Shown: positions 61,620 to 64,000 of the stretch, piece by piece
How positions within the stretch are numbered: the first letter of the stretch is position 1
Layout of the letters: each line of letters opens with the position of its first letter
Assembly: GCA_022747635.1 (NCBI GenBank)
Contig: JAKTNV010000004.1
Span: forward strand, 21,769,469-21,833,468
DNA length: 64,000 nucleotides
Reading direction: 5' to 3'
Source of the DNA: Hetaerina americana
Taxonomy: Eukaryota > Arthropoda > Insecta > Odonata > Calopterygidae
The notes under the pieces: model-generated
The model's database searches: none
What the model was told of the DNA's origin: nothing
The model's input: the letters and a program-made list of their open reading frames with translations, nothing else
Made by a program: the position numbers and the translations under genes

Positions 61620-62225
61620 TCCCATTTTGGAGACAAAGCGACCGACCCTGGAGGGGAGAGCAGGAAACCTCCCTCCTACTCACTCACGCACCCTACTGTC
61701 TCCGGCATCGCCGAGGGCTCGGTGACGCGACAATGAATAAAAAATTCGAACTAAAAACAGTCGACGAGAGGCTAGGATGCGATGGGGGTGAGAGGGAAAT
61801 CGTCAACCCCCCCCCCCCCTCATACTCAAAACCCCCTCGATCACCGTAAACAACTTATTTTTCACCAAAGTTTCGGAGAGACGCTTCACCCTTCGCCAAA
61901 AGCTCTCTTGATGGAGCGATGGAGTGAGTTACAGGGAGGGAGGGAGAGTAAGCTCCATGCAAAGATCCCACGCCAGTCCGGGTGAAATGTCCCCTCCCCC
62001 TCTCTCTCCTTATGACTAAAAAAATACGATATAAAATAAAAACCTTGGCCCGGGCTCTCTCCACTCCATCCGAGCCTTGTTCTTCAACGTTCCACCAGAA
62101 AAGTTTTGAATATGCATAGTGAGAGGGGGAGGCCGGTACTTACGGTGACGGGGAGACTGCGTGCAAGCGAGGGGATTATGGGCTGGGATGGTGGGAAGGG
62201 TGATTCGGCGGTCGAATTAAATCAG
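61620..62225. other. GC-rich island with C13 homopolymer
   Basis: CpG-containing sequence with a run of 13 C at 61807-61819 and mixed purine-rich and pyrimidine-rich blocks. No exon was identified. Confidence 0.35.
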
Positions 62226-62837
62226 CGTTGTGCATTGCAAATTGAATATCATTTTCTATAAATTAATAGGCATTTTTCACCAGAAAATGGGCAAGTGTGA
62301 TCATCAATACAACAAATACAACGAAACGTAGGCTGAAAACAACGGGCCACATATTGTTTTCTTCTTTATCAATTTATGTGGTATTCAACAGTTTGGATTT
62401 GTATGCTAACATATATAAGCAGCTCCTTAGTAAAATAAGCACACGAGGCAAGGTGGACAATTGTAATTATAACGCGAGGGATCTTCGAAAAGTATGGGCC
62501 GTTTGGTCATAAAACATGTATTCGTTGGAAAACGTTTTTATTGGCAGTTATAGTTTCCTTCTAATCTACTTCACTTCGATGCCTAATCGCCGTTAACATA
62601 AATGCAATAATCGTAACTCTGAACCAGAAATTTTAACCCATAAGCAAAGAAGTTCGCCTGCCAAGAATTGCATTAGTTTACAACAGCGGTCTTGAGTTCC
62701 TCGTCGTCTTCAAATCGTTGACTAACAAGCCACTCTCTCCAGTGTAAAAAGAGGAAATAGTTAATATGTGCAAGGTTAAGTTCTCTCCGTCTGGTCAAAA
62801 GCGGTCCAGAAACGCTACTCCACGCAAAATTCTTTGC
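62226..62837. other. AT-rich non-coding stretch
   Basis: Nothing recognised. Confidence 0.5.
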
Positions 62838-63004
62838 TAATGAAATTAAAAATACAAAGTAACTTTCCACTGTTCTTTATTAGCGTACGACCGGTTTCAA
62901 CGCTCAAGCGTCATCATCAGGTACATGATGACGCTTGAGCGTTGAAACTGGTCGTACGCTAATAAAGAACAGTGGAAAGTTACTTTGTATTTTTAATTTC
63001 ATTA
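62838..63004. mobile_element. 79-bp near-perfect palindrome of retroelement-like termini
   Basis: Arms 62838-62916 and 62926-63004 are reverse complements with one mismatch (a C/T difference in the GAAACYGGT segment), separated by 9 bp. The minus-strand arm reads CTGATGA (62920-62914), an ACGC/GCGT stem, GAAAC (62898-62894), then ACCGGT and an AATAAAG-containing tail. This is the layout of the 3' motif of the Penelope-like element at 26.4 kb. It is best explained as two head-to-head copies of one retroelement terminus. The surrounding sequence holds no reverse transcriptase. Confidence 0.6.
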
Positions 63005-63340
63005 ACATGAATTTCCACAAGGTTGAGCCAGAAACAATTGAAAATTCTTTGCTCTTTGTGTTGGTTGGTAAGCATTTTCGGCACCCACCTTGCTCACAAT
63101 TTGTGATAACCGACCTTCTCCGTCAAAATCGTGCAGAAAGCAGTACTGCAATAAGAGAAAATTTATCACCCACAGCCCTAATCACTAATCGTTAATTAGA
63201 TCGAAGTTCTTGTTTAATTTATAGAATGATTTCAGTGGACCTGAAGCAGGACCTGCCATCTGCGTCTAGACTCATTTGGTTCACATTCCCGGAAATCGAT
63301 CTGCGAGAAATTAGTTGTTGATGCACCCTTCCTCGAGTGC
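63005..63340. other. non-coding stretch
   Basis: No gene recognised. A box-B-like GGTTCACATTCC near 63280 lacks a convincing partner. Confidence 0.45.
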
Positions 63341-64000
63341 ATTTTCCTCGACTTTCGCGCCACACGCTAAAGACACGAATATCCAGGGACCCTTAAAATT
63401 TAACCTTCACACGAACGGACAAAAAGGACCTCTCCTCTCCCTAGACCCCTGCTTAAGGAGTCCAAAAATTAATATATGGAAACTCGGCATAGAAATGCAA
63501 TCTTTGACAGAGCGAGGTGGGGAAAGTGGAGGGGGGAGCGCGGAAAAGTACGGAATTTTTCAAGTCAGGATGAGCGGACGGGCGGGCGGTTGGGGGAGGA
63601 TTTCTTTAAAAGACACCGCGCCCCCTCTCATGATTTATTCAGAAAGGTAGAAGATGAGGCGAAGTGGAAGGTGGTGGGGGGACGAGAGGTTGAAGAGCTC
63701 GGAGGACTTTATTTTTGACGGGAGGGTGGCTCTAAAAGGGGTCCTTCGGACCGCGTGGGAAGTTTTTCGAGGTTTGGCCGGAGGAGGGATGGGACCACTT
63801 TGAAGGGGGAGGAATCGTTCGCCGAGAGAGACGGAAAGGAGGCTCTTGAGACGAAGAGAAGTCGATTGCGTGGGACTCGGTAAACTCGTGAAAAAATTCC
63901 GCGAAGGCAATGACGTTGTGGTGGTGGATGAAGAGGGAGACTGCGTCCGCAGTTTGAGGTAGGGGAAGGAATGTGAGGAGACCTACTTATGCTTTATAGC
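63341..64000. other. GC-rich, purine-leaning island running to the window edge
   Basis: The + strand is G/A-rich from 63500 to 63960. Frames on both strands are low complexity. It may continue past the window. Confidence 0.35.

Noticed and set aside
63240..63300. Box-B-like GGTTCACATTCC as a further SINE head
   Set aside because: No box A at a suitable distance and no recognisable body.
1..64000. CRISPR arrays, bacterial operons, ribosome binding sites or a prokaryotic defence system
   Set aside because: No regularly spaced repeats and no clustered long genes. Transposon types, microsatellites and splice-like signals all point to an animal nuclear genome.

Overview
This window looks like non-coding nuclear DNA from an animal, most likely an arthropod or other invertebrate. 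The evidence is an AT-rich background with no dense coding, diverged relics of several eukaryotic transposon classes (a Penelope-like retroelement with a GIY-YIG endonuclease, a mariner-family DNA transposon, several tRNA-derived SINE-like heads), TA-repeat microsatellites, and no sign of operons or bacterial genes. The species cannot be named from the sequence alone.

Layout. 0-5.6 kb is AT-rich and holds a 188-bp insertion flanked by a 12-bp direct repeat, with a diverged relative at 17.2 kb. From 5.6 kb on, the AT-rich sequence is interrupted every few kb by short GC-rich, CpG-containing islands (about 5.6, 8.0, 12.1, 14.5, 20.2, 21.5, 23.4, 32-34.8, 38.5, 41.2, 44.5, 46.9, 60.3, 61.7 and 63.4 kb). 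Most islands are strikingly purine-rich on the + strand. Two contain perfect or near-perfect RFX-type X-box palindromes and several contain G-quadruplex motifs. An internally deleted mariner lies at 15.4-16.3 kb. A weak but interesting candidate two-exon gene lies on the minus strand at 17.8-18.4 kb. A 5'-truncated Penelope-like element lies at 25.2-26.5 kb and has a hammerhead-ribozyme-like motif in its 3' region. A palindrome made of two head-to-head copies of a similar retroelement terminus lies at 62.8-63.0 kb. tRNA-derived SINE-like units occur near 20.0, 33.6, 44.4, 56.0, 57.2 and 59.7 kb.

No confidently identifiable host protein-coding gene was found. Long open frames in the purine-rich islands are composition artefacts: the pyrimidine strand rarely forms stop codons. 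The window is best read as intergenic or intronic sequence with possible regulatory islands and a record of old transposition.
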